A stretch of 64,000 bases of DNA from Xylaria sp. FL1777 (GCA_022578965.1 MU400563.1:62001-126000), one strand, 5' to 3'. Positions 46,784 to 60,745 are shown, counted from the first letter of the stretch. The notes: generated by a model from the letters alone, not told the origin. A program made the numbers and translations.

Positions 46784-47311
46784 ATGTGTCTCAAAATTAT
46801 TACTCACGCGATAATATGTGACGTAAGACTTATAATACCTCACCTATCTAGACTAAACTCATACATTATCGGCCCCTTATCGGCCCCTCAAGATTCTCAA
46901 AACCCAGCAATAGTCTTAGTTGCCCCGCGCACGAATGTTGCCAGATTACCGTCCGCTCATTTCCGTGCGACGGCGGCAATACTATCGGATATCATCGCTA
47001 CACACCTGCAAAAGCGCCGTCTGCGTTCACAGGAGAGACCGCAGAAATTCCAACCCCGGGGGTCTAGCGTAAGCTACAAAGCCTTGAATCTTGATGATAT
47101 CCCATGCCCCGAAGCCCACGCTCACCCTGCTCTATCTGAAGAGCTACGGATCGCGCGGCGGGGATGCAAGTACGCCGTGGAACGGCTTGGGAGAATGGCA
47201 GCGGAGTTTATAGCTGCTTCTAGGAAGAAAGACTTGAAGGAACAAAATCTGAAGAATGGCGCTCCGTATGAGCAGGAGGTTGAGGCAGCGCACGACGAGC
47301 TTTACTATTGA
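46784..47311 (+). CDS. Hypothetical protein or C-terminal gene fragment
   Basis: A 175-codon open frame. The first third is AT-rich and poor in coding character. From about residue 55 it looks coding: HLQKRRLRSQERPQKFQPRG, SYKALNLDDIPCPEAHAHPA and CKYAVERLGRMAAEFIAASR, ending in a Lys/Glu-rich helix. The contrast suggests the 3' exon of a gene whose 5' part is lost or spliced from further upstream. No recognised family. Confidence 0.35.
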   Translation: MCLKIITHAIICDVRLIIPHLSRLNSYIIGPLSAPQDSQNPAIVLVAPRTNVARLPSAHFRATAAILSDIIATHLQKRRLRSQERPQKFQPRGSSVSYKALNLDDIPCPEAHAHPALSEELRIARRGCKYAVERLGRMAAEFIAASRKKDLKEQNLKNGAPYEQEVEAAHDELYY

Positions 47312-47781
47312 GATGTCAGCTTAAACGACGGTGCTCAACGACGTGCTTTGATGCCCTAGTAATAGTATATATATCAGTACTTAATATTAGACTGTATGAA
47401 ATGCTTCGTATTCCAAGGCGGAATCCTCCCCGCTTGCTGTGACTTATCTATAAGATTTAGAGTCCTAAGCTTAGACTAAATGGTCCTCGGTTCAAAAAGT
47501 TTAATTGCCATCGGAGCGTTGACATACACTACGTAGTATCCGTATACCTAGCTGTTTCTTAGGGTAGTACTACACATGTAGCCCAAGGGACGAACCTTAC
47601 CTAAGTAGGAAAATGAGAAGACATTACCTATTCAAGCCTTTTTAGACGATTGATGGTAAAAGCAGTGTCTGAAATGAATGAGCTTACCCAGCAGTCTACA
47701 CGCGCATCAAACCTATTTCTTCTGTAAATGCGTTTCCACCGCTTGATGAGTACATTATAGAAGTGGAATAAATCAAGCAGC
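47312..47781. other. Short intergenic region
   Basis: Likely promoter of the glutathione S-transferase gene; nothing else seen. Confidence 0.45.
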
Positions 47782-48557
47782 ATGGCGTCAACGGAGGGCA
47801 AACCGACCCTACAACATCTCAACGTAGGTCCGCCAAGTGGGATAGTGTCTTGGCACCCGGATAGGTTGATCTAACCAGGACCCAGGATTCACAATCGCAA
47901 ACCATCCTCTGGCTTCTCGAAGAACTTGAAATCCCATACAACCTCAATCTCTTCCAGCGCATCAAGAGCGGTCGCAACAAGAACCGTGCCCCCGAAAGTC
48001 TGAAGGAGACCCATCCCCTCGGCAGGTCACCCCAGCTTATCACCGCATCAGGGCGCGTTATCATCGAGCGGGCGGCCATCTCGGCTTACCTAATTGAAAC
48101 ATATGACACGGCGGGCAAGTTCAAAGTCTCCGGCAGCGACGAGGACCACGATGTCCTACGTGAGCAAGAGCTCGTGAGTTTCGCCCTGGCGAGCTTCAAC
48201 ATCACGGCCATGACGGCGATGATGTTCCACTACCTGAAGGTCCTGTCGCCATTCTTCATACGACCGCTCGTCGCGGCCGTCAGCGCTATGATCCACGTAG
48301 GATACGTCGACAAGGAGTTCGATGCGCAGCTGAAGTATATGGATAGTCTACTCAAGGGTCAGGATTACTTCCTGAGCGACAAGAATCCGACGAGGATTGA
48401 TTTTGTTATGCTGTTCTTCGTGCAGACGATATACTACAGCAAGGTGGTGGATATCGCACCGTATCCTAACGTGAAGGCATGGCATGATCGTTGTGTGGCT
48501 AGGCCGGCGTGGAAGCGGGCTATGGAGAAGGGTAACGGATACTCACTCGGCCAATGA
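47782..48557 (+). CDS. Glutathione S-transferase family protein
   Basis: Cytosolic-type GST fold protein of 237 residues, for conjugation of glutathione to electrophiles or for redox use. Exon 1 is 47782-47823 (MASTEGKPTLQHLN) and exon 2 is 47886-48557. The 62-bp intron has GTAGGT, a CTAAC branch 10 bp before CCCAG, and phase 0. The thioredoxin-like N-domain has DSQSQTILWLLEELEIPYNL and ETHPLGRSPQLI (cis-Pro region), then IIERAAISAYLIETY (the ES-type glutathione contact is here IERA). The helical C-domain ends with DFVMLFFVQTIYYSK and VKAWHDRCVARPAWKRAMEK. Without the intron the first exon would be missed. Subclass and substrate unknown. Confidence 0.88.
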
Positions 48558-51500
48558 GCTCACGCATACACACTACTCAGAGATGTTATTGACGGCATAT
48601 ATATCCCCTATGAATAGTTTCTAATGTGAAACTCGAGTGTTCGATTGAAATCAACTACCCCTTGACATGCCGACATGCATCCGGCCGAGCGACCGCCACA
48701 TAAGTCCTCTGGATCGAAGAGACTACTTTGCTGCTCACAAGTCAATCGTATAAGAACTACTTCTCTGTAAACGAAACTAGCTACCTTGGGAAAGTCATAT
48801 TGCTCAGTAGGATAGAACCCTCTAAGACTACGAGAGCTGCTTTAGCCCACGATCGAAATTAGATGAAATGTGAAGGCCGGGTCTTCTACGTAGAAGATTA
48901 TGAATCGGTATATATGTTCGACTCATCCGTGCAGGATCATGTTCCGTTACGATGTTACATATGAATACTGATCGTCTTACAATAAGTAGGCTTCCACATG
49001 GCGATATAATATATGGGAATTTCCACTACAAACGTGGTCTATGCTAGTAGGTAGCTAATTAAAAGAGTAGATGTGGTAGTAATCCTAACCGAAATACATG
49101 ATATAAATTAGGGTTCTATAATAGTAGGTAACTCAGATTGCAAACCATCAGGCAGGTTGCCCCTATATATTCTATTAACCACCCTTCCCGGAGCATCTCT
49201 ACACGACTTTACCGTATATCATTAACCCTATGCCGTTTATCAGGCGTGGCTCTTGCAACACGACCGCCCAGGGAAGGCTTCGAATTATTGGGGTTCGCTA
49301 TTTGTGAAGCAAATAAACATAGTAGGCTCATTCGAAGAAGTGTCTATACGACGAGGATGATGTGAAGTTAAGAGGAGAAGGTTTTGAAGTTATGAGTTTT
49401 AAAGTACGTCTCACAAGCGAGAACATTAATATACAATTATCGTTATCATATATAGGTCAACTAGAGCTGTTCAACTACTCTCCAAAATACAACTATTCAT
49501 GCAAGTGAGAACTAGGATATATCTCATGACAGAAGGATAAAAGATAAATAAGAGGCTGCATGTGAGCGTCTGATATGTCATACTACATACCCATCCTGCA
49601 AATACCCTCATGTGTAAAGTGTTAACACCTTGGCCAACACGTTCTCTTACTCCAATCTTGAATAAACATTGTTCCCGAAGACATCATATACACATGCGCA
49701 ACACGAGGGTACAAACCTGTTTCACCACATCTAGTCAGGCCACAAATAACATATAGGGGCTAAGACTGCGACGTTGCACAGTCGGAATCATTTGAACGAA
49801 GCGCGCACGAGCAGTCTCGGAGCGCACACGTGATCGGATGTTAATAGGCAGGAAGACACCAAACGAGCCGTTAGGGTAGTTAGGACTAGTTGGTTGCATA
49901 CATTACGACTCCCACCACATACTCAGTGACTAGGACTTCAGTTATGGATCTCATTTTCCTTCATGATTTAGTTCGGCTATGACCCCAAGCTATGGCACGG
50001 GCGGACTTCAAGGCTCGGTGAATCGAGACCTGGCCTTGTGCGATCACGGAAGAGAGCTACTTGTTAGATCTTGATATGAGTAAGCCCTCATTTCCGAGGT
50101 GCTGTCATTGTCTGAAAATACAACGTCGGTTACTCGGATCTTTCCCTCGGTGAGTGAGTCATCACACTTTAGCCCTGTGGTTCATCTCAATAGAGTGTAA
50201 GCACTCATTGCAGGGTCAACTGAAGAGTGTTCCAAGGCCATGGCTTGGGTATACCGGAGGCCTCCGACGGCTAATGCGCCTCCAGATATAGATTCATTGC
50301 AGGCTTCAAACCTGTAGTCGTGATATTTCAGCTTGATCCGTGGATTCCTTGCCTGGAAAAGCCAGCATCGCACCACGAAGAGATCGCCACGCTTAGCGCT
50401 ACCCTGCCATTCGGGTACAGAGCAAGTATTAGTCACTTCGGGAGTCATGTTGGGATGAGTCCGAGATATGTTGACGCTGTGTGCGGTGTTACTTGGGGTT
50501 TTCACTATCCTGGCGAGATCCTTCTGTGCAACAGCAATAGGCAGTAAAAGTGACGAATCCAATGATGCGGCAACAGTTATGAAGTGAAATTTCTGACTCG
50601 AAGCTATCTATCAATATGACCCCATTTCACCCATAAGATCGTCGTGATCGTAAGCCACCTGAGTACGCGTCTAAGGACGTTTTGCGCATCAAACTCGGCT
50701 CGAAGGCACCGCCACCTCCAGATTCGTCTTGTCTCGCCTCAACAATTATACCCAGTGCGTCAACACTGTCGCGCATAATTACGTTACGAACTTATATGAG
50801 CTCTAGTTACAGGGATGGCGATATGAATTTATAAGACGGGGCGTATAGAGATGTGGCGAGTCACACAGCATCGGCAAGGGTCTCCAAGTTCCGGCTGTAT
50901 AATGTAGCAGGCATATCTAGTCACGGTGAAGACAAATCCACAAGACAGCAGGAGGCACCACATGAGCTGACACGGAAGCCTCTAACCATCGTGAAAGCGA
51001 GGCGGCGCGAAGACAGGCTAGGTATACGGGATGAATCGGCGCGGGCTCGGACGCGGAAGAGGGAGGCGCCAGCGTTGACGAAGATTGTGCGATGCGATAA
51101 GGGCTGACGGGACACTTCGATATCCAATCCAACCGAGCACAGCAGCGGGCATGCATCGGCAAACCCTGACACCGCTTGATAATCCCATTCCAGTTGGACG
51201 GACGTGTCGTCGTAGGTGGATCTCTCACTTGAGCTGATACTGCTGCTGCCTACACACACAGTTTTATCATACTATACTGTACGTATTCAAACAGCTCCCA
51301 GCGCGAGCCATCTTCCGTAATATCCGGTTACGCGGTAAGTGTGCAGTCCACAAGCAGAGGAGGAAAAAAAAAAAAAATCAACTGCCAGTCACCGTCGCAC
51401 ACATCGACAAGGCCCCCTGATGTCGTAATCTCGGCCCTACACTACTAGCGTAGCCGCCACCATAGCATATCCTTGGTGACGAGGCGATGCCGGAGCCGTC

Positions 51501-54500
51501 GAGACCCTGTCTTCCTGACCCTCTTGTCTGGCGGTCGACCTAATTCACTTCCTAACTTGAATTAACGTCGTGTGAGGGTCTAAATAGAGCAATACCCGAA
51601 GGGTACGTAGGATATACCGTATAGGTCGTTACTTATGTATTGAACCTCAAGTGTGACTCATATAGCATCGCAAAGCAGGTTATTTGCGTGTGGCATAGCC
51701 GACCAGGCATTTGAACATGGCGCCTTGCTCGCATATCACTACGCATAGGATGATGTGCGAAGCGGAAATAGCAGGCAGGCAGGCAGTTTGACTAATCGAC
51801 GCCGACGCAAAGGGATGTTTGCCAGGCTGTGTGGGATATTCATTTTCCCAACTGTCGGGTCCTTATCACCGGGGGCCCCAATCTTTCTTATTTGCGGCGT
51901 GGTGACTTATACGCTATCTCCAGAGATGCCTAACAACGGGGCTGGGGGAAGGGGTGTCAATAACAAACTACAATAGCTTAAGATAGCTATAATATACAGT
52001 AGGTACTCAAGTATGTATACAAGTGTACGGTGTAAACTAGAGGTAAGTCGGGTAAAATTGGTGGTGGTGGTAACAAATAGAATAGTAAGAAAGTTGGTAA
52101 TCCTCAGATATTCGACGGGAAAAAGTTTTCATGACGTCGAGATTTGTCAACTTAGGCGCGGAATCTCACCAACGCGGTGAGGATACGGAAAAGGGAAGCT
52201 TCCGGAATGAGTGGAGTGGCGACTGCAGCCCGGGCAAGTCGTTCAAAAGCTGCTCACAACTGTCTATTGTATCCCTATGAGTAAAATACAACTAAACTAC
52301 TATGAGGTATGCAGTCTCGCTTGAGCCTAGCTTGAGCCCAGCATTGGCCCATGTCACTCACACCTAGAAACTTGGCCATTCACATGTCGAGCTCCCGACT
52401 CAGCCACACGTCGAAAGCGCGTAATTCGGGCCTTGGTATGGGCTGGCTGGCCGTTTTTGTTCTGTGCCATGCTTTCTTCGCCAGTGACACGTCAACAAGC
52501 TTTGCTCCCGAAAAGCTGGGTCGAGACGGTTACTGATTTCTGCCCCAATGAGAGGCAGATCGAAAGCGAGGCAAGCATCGTGCATGTGCATGCTGTCAAG
52601 GCCGCCCTACTAATGTATGTGTACCGTCCTGTCCTGGGTTACATATAGTCCAAGTCCGGCCATTACATGATGTATTACATGATGGCGGCACCCTGGGTGC
52701 ATCGCCGCTTGACCGGACCGGTTGCAGGTTTGTCGCACAATTTCCGCGCGCACAGATCATTTGTTGGCAGCGCGAAACTTTTGCGCTGTTGCTCTATCTG
52801 CGACTCCGCCTCGTCTGTTGGTGATATCTCGCAATAATGAGATGCTGTTATCTAGGTGGTACGAGGGGAGAGAGGGAGATGAGAGGCAGCCCATATCTAC
52901 TGTATGCTATCTAGAAGACAGAGCCCAACATCCAATCCATACCGTACCATTGGGCCAACAACTGAAAGACGGTCGGGCGAACGCGGGCCAGGTGAGGGCA
53001 ACGTGATCATTATCTAGATTGTACAACAAAGCAAAGACTCAATCAGCATCTCCTCAGCGTCTCCTCAACGTCATCTTGTGATAAGTGTTCGCGATATCAC
53101 ATTACTGAGGCTAGGCTAGCGTCGGCCATGGGGACGATTAGCATCGCGATGACTCTGGCTGCATTCACGTGCAATTGCTTCTTACTACATGGTTGGGTAA
53201 TCCTTTTCGTGGTGCAGGTGGTGTGGTGCGAGTCGCGACAATTCTGACTGGTGGGTGAGATCTCGCTGTCGGCGAGAGGGGCCTGAAGGAGCTTGGTCAG
53301 TCAGTCGTAGGGTTCGTAGTGTCTCAATATCCGTCCAGCCCTCTTGCGCTACCGAGATCGCGATGGTATAGTGCCAGCGTTTACGTGAGAATCGAAACGC
53401 TGCGCTGTCTGTGCATGTCCCCTTCGTCAATCGCTCGCCCACTATAGATAGGTTATTGATACTGGTTTTGTCATTATCGACTGCTATGGGACTTGACTCC
53501 TTATATCGGGAGGGGCAAGTCGCATGAGCAGGAGGGGTCTTTTCGCAATATCAGCCAACAAGAGAATTTCTTTCCTGTATCTCGTTTTGTGCGCCGAGCT
53601 ACGTCAGAGCTCATGGGCTCATGGGCCAGGGCTAGCCCAGCCAAGGTCTTTAACTCTCTCGCCTCGTCTTTTTGCAGGCGAGATAGGTATGAAACCATGC
53701 AGACCGCCCTCCATTCTGCTTTCCACGACGAGTAAGAGTCGGTGAGTGACAACGGACGAGGATCTGCCTGATAGTCGTGCCGTGTTGTCTTGGTGAGAGA
53801 TCCTATTTCCGGGTCGAGGCCAATGAATTGTTTCTCCCAGTCGACGATGTGTCAAAAAAAGGAAGACTCGGTGGAGGCTGTTTAGACCGTTTCGGTCGAG
53901 CTATTGGGTAAGGGAGGGAGAATATAGATAGCATTGCTCAGTCAACTGTTGTCGACCTTTCTGGGAATGTAGGAGGGGGTGTGCTTTTTGGAGCATTTCT
54001 CTGCAGGGCCCATGTTCTGCCCTTGTTCTGCCCTTGGATGCTCCAATCGGGAGCGAGACACCTGCATGCGACCTGAATACTAGGCCCTCAAATTGACCAC
54101 ACATTTTACAGCATTACCTCTCAGCCCACACGAATTGGACATCAGTGCATTGTGAGCACCATCGTCCGCCGGGCATCACGGCATAAACAGAACAAGGCAC
54201 CGCACCGCACCATGACGTCCATTGTTATGAGTCACCTTGGGCAGACCGACGAGATCGGAGCACTTTGCGCTCGGGGGAGGGGAAATCTGAAGTCGGTGAG
54301 GTTCGTGCGGCTCGTACATGGTAATGAGGAAGAGCCTCCCGGTGGCGGGGGACGGGCATGGAATATGAAACGAACAGGCAAAATATTCCTCCCTGGGAAG
54401 ATACTGTACTCGTACAGACTCTATGTAGTAATTATACGGTGGACTAACGGTACAGATGGGACAGATGGGCCCTGCTACTGATGTACGCTAGTACATTTGA

Positions 54501-57083
54501 CAGCCAGACCGGTGAGAAATGCGGTAGTGGCAGCATCGCACGGATATCGAGGTATCTGGTTGGAGGATGGCTGTGTAGTCTCTCATAAAAGAAGCTTGGG
54601 TCCGCATGAGGTGTGTCGCCAACATGAAGGATCAACTAGAAGGGGTGGGTATTGTCTGCGCAACGCTAATTTCCCACGCCGGTCGATCCACATGTTGTTG
54701 GACTGACCCGTGGTCGTGGATGTAATCTCTCTGGTCTGACTGCTAAAAAAAAAATAAAAAAAATATTCTGATGCTCGAATGTCTGGGACAGTTGTGGAGA
54801 TACTGTATGGGGCCAGGCCAGGGCCCCCCTGAAGTTGAGGCTGATGAGATAGAGACGAGATAAACGATGGCATCCGTGCTTCATGTCAAGATGTGCATGA
54901 AAGAGCCCACCGGGACAGGCATGTTGTTGAGCCGCACCCCTTTTTGCCTCTAATTAAGTTTTGAGCCTCAACGTCAATTGCGATCATGCATTATCGGACG
55001 ATAAGCCCGAACCATTACTTCATGATCTGGAGTATAGCAGCTTGTCTCGTTTCGTACAACGTATAATACCATTACATCCATTACGAGAGTGGGCACTGGT
55101 GCTGAAGTTTTACTAAGACACGTCCCCATCGTTTAGCCAGGTATGGTCTATAATTAAAGTCGTCACACCTAGCTTTGTAGAGCCGTACCGAGCTATAAAC
55201 TCGTATGTGTTGCAAAAGAGTTTGTACAATTTGAAAAGGCATAGACGGGTGAAAATATTTTACAGGCATGGTCCGGGCTCCCTGGCCAGGTTACTCCATG
55301 TCCAAGCTGGTGCGGGCTTGGTTTCGTGTAGGTGCCGATGTGCTAAATAACATGATGGCGGGCTAATACCACCGAAACATGGTATCGGAGTGAGACAACC
55401 TAACCAACAAAATGAGCTCCATACTCTCACAAGCTCACAAGGATCGGATACCATCTCGGCTCACTGCACTGTTGGTGGCTGGTAACTTGGCGTTCCGCAA
55501 GTCCGTACAAGCGCACTATAAATGAAACAGATAATGATGAGAGAAATCATGTGGACATGTGGACAGATAGCCGATTACTTCAGTTCTTACTTAATACAAG
55601 AATCCAGAGAGAGACGAGGAAGCAGCCTATGAGAATTATAAATGTCGATAGCGCGTTATTTCTGGGTGTATTAGTGAGCCTATCAACCATTCGATTGGAA
55701 ATGTTGGGGGCTGGTTGTTTTTCAATTGCTGACCCTGAGTCAGCTCATCTCAATTACGCCGAATGTAACGGTAAGACCTAGACTAGACTAGATACTATCT
55801 AAAGAGGCTGGTATTTTTCGTGAGGTGGTATTCCAGAACAGCATAGTGTAGTATGCCATGCACACAGTCTGTATATCCGTAGTATAGTATAATAGCGCAT
55901 ACCTACTGTAGTCGTCGCATAGGATCGCAAAGACACTCAACACCTATTGTTCCCCTTCTCTCTTATTTGGGGGCGGACCCAGAGTTGCGGGGTCGACTTA
56001 GTAGTGATGCTAGAAATGCCAGATACCGTATAGGTATAGTCAAAAGGGATCGAGCATACTGCGTCCGTAGGGCCGTAGATAGGTAGAAGATGAAGGACAT
56101 CATACATGAGGGCGGGCACCGCTGCTCCATCGATCATTGGTAGAGAGAGTTGGAGGAGGTGGGCAGGGTGGACACGCTATGCGGCGACCTCCACGTTTTT
56201 TGCCTGGACCTCGTCTTCCCCGCGCAGAACCCGCGATGCATGTGGAGGTGCAGATGACCGTCTCCTGACCGTCTCCAGCACGAACTATTCCCTGTTGAGC
56301 GGTTCACATCTTCAGCGGATTTCCGATGGTGAATGGCTCCCGAGCACGTACGTCACCATCAATAAGAATGCGTGAATAGCTACTTCTGCTGCCTACGAGC
56401 ACACGTGGTGTAGATGGTCGACGTCGATAGGAGACTCATGGCTTGAAGCCTACTATACCATCCTCCCTAGTAAGCAAGATGGCAGGCTAATCAGCTTCCA
56501 GGCCAGGCTTGGAGTCAACTCAGCGCACACAGCATGCACCCGTAGTAGGTATGCCTAAACATGGCCGTACCGTACCGTACCATACCATTTGCAGAGGATG
56601 GAACCTGTTGTTAGGCTATTCATCCGTCACATCCGATACCTACCTGCCACTTACCCGTACCTACCCGTACACTACAGACCTAGTACCATCTTTATAAGCG
56701 GGTTGGGTTGTACAGTACCTCGCAGGTGTGATGTGATTGCGGTGACTCGTGGTGACTGTGGTGACTGATGGCTGGGAGGTGTCGAGTCACATTAACGCAA
56801 GCGCTCAATGAAACCCTGTGCCAATGAAAAGGTGTGTGCGTGAGACGTCACCTCAGTTGCCTCGCACCGCCATCCTCCATTTGGAAAGCATTCTGGCTCT
56901 ATCGGAGAATCACTGGTCGCTGATCTGAGCTGAATCATGGACCTTGTTGAGACAGCTGTAACGGTTGGTGGTGCTACTAGGTAAACGTCGAGAAAACGAG
57001 AAAGCGGTTGAAGATGGTGTAGCTAGGTGGATAGATAGATACCTTACCTACTTGTTGAAAATATATAGGAAAAGAGACATAGA

Positions 57084-57093
57084 TAGGTACCTA
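57084..57093. repeat. Palindrome TAGGTACCTA, copy 4
   Basis: Exact copy of the 10-bp palindrome in the gene-poor region. Confidence 0.7.
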
Positions 57094-59864
57094 TAATATA
57101 TAGTCTTAGTAGTCAATCGGGCTGGGCCAAGGTTAATAATAATGTAGGAGTTAGCAATCCAGCCCAGTTCAAGTTCTGTCAACTTCAAAGTTTTTGTTCT
57201 TCCTCTTATTGGTCTGGCCCTAAACCGACGGCGAATTATAACTCGAGGTCAAGTAATACATACTATATAAAGATATTAGAAGATGCACGTCATACAGCAT
57301 AACTACCTGACTTGCAACCATGCGCCTACACATATACCGGTATGTATAGTACCACTACACTCCCTCTATGTAAGTCTACTACGTATGTAAGTGTAAGTAG
57401 GTAGGCCAGGCAGGCAAACCCAACTCCGACCCAGCGTACAGCCCGTGCCTGGTATGCATGCCCCTCCCCCTCAGTGTTCCCCTCCTTCGCTCAGAACGGA
57501 AGAGTCTTGGAACACCTGATGGGGATGGGATCTGAGGGGGTGGGGGCAGAGGGACGGACCAAGACCAAGTCTGATCTTTTGCTTGATGGAGATCACACTT
57601 CGCATCTGGCCGATCTCACCCTCTCACACACACGCATTCACTCATCCCACTTAAACCAAAGTCATAAATAACGAAAGCAGGCTTGTCGTCTTCTTCCATC
57701 TCTCCATCTCGTAAGCGATACTGCCGTCGTCTACGGCGGCCGCGTACACCCTCTGCCTATCTACTACCTGTCATAATAAGAGCTCTACGTATTGCCTACA
57801 TATTATCATATTTATGCTCTCTATCATCCTTTCCGAGTTTTGTTCCTGGAGTTTGCTCGGTTGATCAAACCAGCACCCAGTCGTTTGTGAAAATATAACT
57901 CCGTGAGCGCCAGGGCGTATCTTCTTCCACCTTACAATCCACCGATTGGGACCTGGATGGCCGTTCGATCATCTCCTCGTCTCTTCTAGCGTCTTTAACC
58001 TATCGAGCGTTTGTAAGTCCTCTGGATGACCTGGGTGCGTCATTAACTGGACCGGCTCAACTTCACGTGCAAGCCGCGGCTTTTCATACCCTGTACCTAC
58101 CGTATTTCAACCTGCGTCATCATCACTAATCACTCACTCTGTCTGACAGTCTCAAGTGGGAAAACTAGACGAGACTACTTTGGCCTATTTCCCTCGATGA
58201 CAGGAGTTACGCTAGCTTGACTTGACTTGGCCGTAGACTTGCGCTACGATTTGTTTCGTCCGTGCACTTATTACCGCAGTTCTTGAAACTGCTCCCGGGA
58301 CCAAGCTGCCAATCCTCATTGAGCCGCCCGGACCGGCACAAGATAAATCGCAGCCAATTGACCGAGGAGAGCTACCTTGACTTACGACATTATATGGCGA
58401 TATATCACTCGTCGCGAATTGTTTGCGACGGTGGCAAAGGCTCATCCCTACTTGGTGTCCGCACACGACGGAAGCGATTTCAACCGATGAGTCTTTAAGA
58501 GAAGGACCCTGAACCTTGGAGAAGAAATTTTCATCGCCTCTTTATACGGTGCTCAGGACGACTAGGATACTCCTAGAGGATTCCATCTCACGGACGGTGC
58601 GGACTTTAGCAGCCTGGCAGCACTTTGTGTTTCCAGCCCGTACTTTTCACTTGCACCACATCTCAATCTCGCTAAACTCCGAACCAATTTAGGGACTTCG
58701 CACAGATCCTGACATTATTCCAGGCTATCTCAGACCACCCTGGCACCCTGGCGTCAATTTTTATCTATCTAGCCAGGTTTACTGCGTACGCACCCGCAGT
58801 GCACATTATTTCGCACAGTCAGGAGTCAGCGACCAGTGAACAATACACTACCTACACTAGGCATCTCTTTTGGACGCGGAGATACGAAGACGGCGGACGG
58901 ACGGACAGATTCTGGATATCGCATCTGCGAAACCAGTCAACTACCGGCATGCTGATTTTTGTCGGCGAGTAACTGTTGAAATCGGATCACGTCATTTTGT
59001 GGCCTCTCTGGTACAAGCCCTGAAATCCTGCAGAGGTGCGCACTGGACTGCGAATCGCCTATTGCGTCAAGATCGTCGTATTCGCGTCCCTTGCTGATCC
59101 CATCGTAAGAAGCGACTCTTCAAAACCTCTCAACAACCAGCTGGACAGCTGGAGTCCTGTCAACAAAATTGCCCTTGTTGGTTACCTGTGGCAAAAGAAC
59201 AATCAATCAGTCTGGATGACTGATTGCTCTGATTGACTGGGAGTGATTCATTGCCAGCCAATTGTGACACATTTTCGCTTTCACATGAAAGACAAACGCG
59301 GCCACTCAACGACAAGACAAGACCACGCCCGGCAATAGCGTACCGAGCTGATGAATGCGAGCGAGAGGCCACTCAGCGACCATTTAGCGACAGGCGAGAG
59401 AGCTGAAAGGCAAATCCGCGCCACTAATCGAACGACAGCGATCCACTACAAATTGGAGCTCCAGGCACTGTAGGCAGGCAGCCTTCGCACACAACCGGCC
59501 CAAACCAGACGCCGACGGACAGTCTGCTGCTACTGCTAGCGTAGTACCCGGACCGCTGTGCCGGGAGAGCCAGTGATTGGTGCCGCGGCGGCGTTGGGCA
59601 CAAAGTGCGAGACCGAAGCTTCTCGGACGTTGTGGCGGTGCGCACAGCGAGGAATTACCAATCTCTCGACAGACGGCCTAAGCCTAAAAGGGTAGCCTGT
59701 GGATGATCGCACTCCCCCGGCCCCTCTTCAGCCGCCCCCCTCTGCCCCTCTGCCCCTTTCCGGCGCCGGCTGGTGCGAGCGAGAGAGGTACAGAGGTACA
59801 GAGGTACAGGCAGCGCTCCACACGCACACCCCTGGTCGCCCTGGGTCTTGCTAAGTACCTACAC

Positions 59865-59874
59865 TAGGTACCTA
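59865..59874. repeat. Palindrome TAGGTACCTA, copy 5
   Basis: Exact copy of the 10-bp palindrome, about 0.9 kb upstream of the 60746 start codon. Confidence 0.7.
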
Positions 59875-60444
59875 CGCAGTACTAAGTAGGCTTGCTTTTA
59901 GCAGGTTATCGGCCAAGGATCAGGGCTTCAGTGGCTTCCGTGTCCGCTCCCCTGCACGTCTTGGCTGTTTTCCCTGCCCCCTTGGCAGCGCCAAATAACG
60001 GAAAAAACAATAAAAAAAATAATAACAATAAAAAAATTTCTCACAAAGGACAGGCTGGTCCCCACCAGCACGCAGGCCCCAGCCTAAGCCAGGGCCTCGC
60101 CATCACTCATCACTCACTCATCCCTCACCACTGCTGCTGCACTGCGTCGCCCATACAAAAGCAACCCACCCGCACCCTGCCACACACACAATATTTTCTG
60201 TTGTCATTTTTTCCTCCCAATTTGGCTTTCGCCATATCTGACTCAACCGCACCGCTCTCGACGCCTGCTCGACGCTCCCGACCTCGCCGACATCGATCCC
60301 CCAATCGATTCGTCATCGCCGCGCTGGATCTCGAACCATCCGGCCCCTTCCCGCGCATTCTCTAGTCAAGGTCGACGTCCCTCGACTTTGATTCCCTCTC
60401 GCCCTCGCGTCCTCGCCCTGGGGATAACATCTTCAGCTTGTAGC

Positions 60445-60504
60445 ATGTTCTCACAAAGAAGTCGGTCTTCCTCTCCTCTTCCTACCGACCACAATCCCAG
60501 GTGA
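60445..60504 (+). promoter_or_regulatory. uORF in the leader of the 60746 gene
   Basis: ATG with a 19-codon frame (MFSQRSRSSSPLPTDHNPR) ending TGA, 241 bp before the main ATG. If transcribed in the leader it could reduce or regulate translation of the main frame. It could instead be a real first exon joined by a donor at 60501, but no acceptor clearly completes that model. Confidence 0.4.
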
Positions 60505-60745
60505 CGGGCGTCACTTCCTACAGCGTCACGACATCGGCGCGAGCAGATCCCCAGCCATCAGCACAGCATCACCACCTCCCTCGTCTCGCGCGCGGCCAGG
60601 GGGACGACGTCGAACTCGAGCGAGAAATCGACGCACTTCGACCATCTCAGAATCCCAGCGCGCGTCGCCTCTTCCTCCCCGAGGCGTCTTCCGAACGAGC
60701 TTCGCAGTCGTCGTTCGATAGCACCAGCACCAGACCAGCACCACG

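Larger units (their letters stand above)
48558..60444. other. Gene-poor region of nearly 12 kb
   Basis: I cannot support any protein, tRNA or transposon in this stretch. It contains many short low-complexity runs: A14 at about 51363, CAGG units near 51771, GTGGTGACT-like units at 56730-56767, GTACC/CCGTA units at 56565-56590, three GAGGTACA units at about 59785-59810, and two TAGGTACCTA palindromes. A small open frame at 50182-50562 (minus) looks partly coding but lacks an ATG near its start. The last 1-2 kb may be promoter and leader of the 60746 gene. Confidence 0.5.

Noticed and set aside
50182..50562. 126-codon minus frame in the gene-poor region
   Set aside because: Parts look coding (GDLFVVRCWLFQARNP), but the frame begins with TTG. 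The first ATG leaves about 88 codons, and there is no family or splice support.
50921..51259. 112-codon minus frame
   Set aside because: Begins with GTG rather than ATG and shows no domain.
59892..60365. 157-codon low-complexity frame upstream of the 60746 gene
   Set aside because: Asn/Lys and Pro/Ser runs with no conserved block; more likely leader or promoter DNA.
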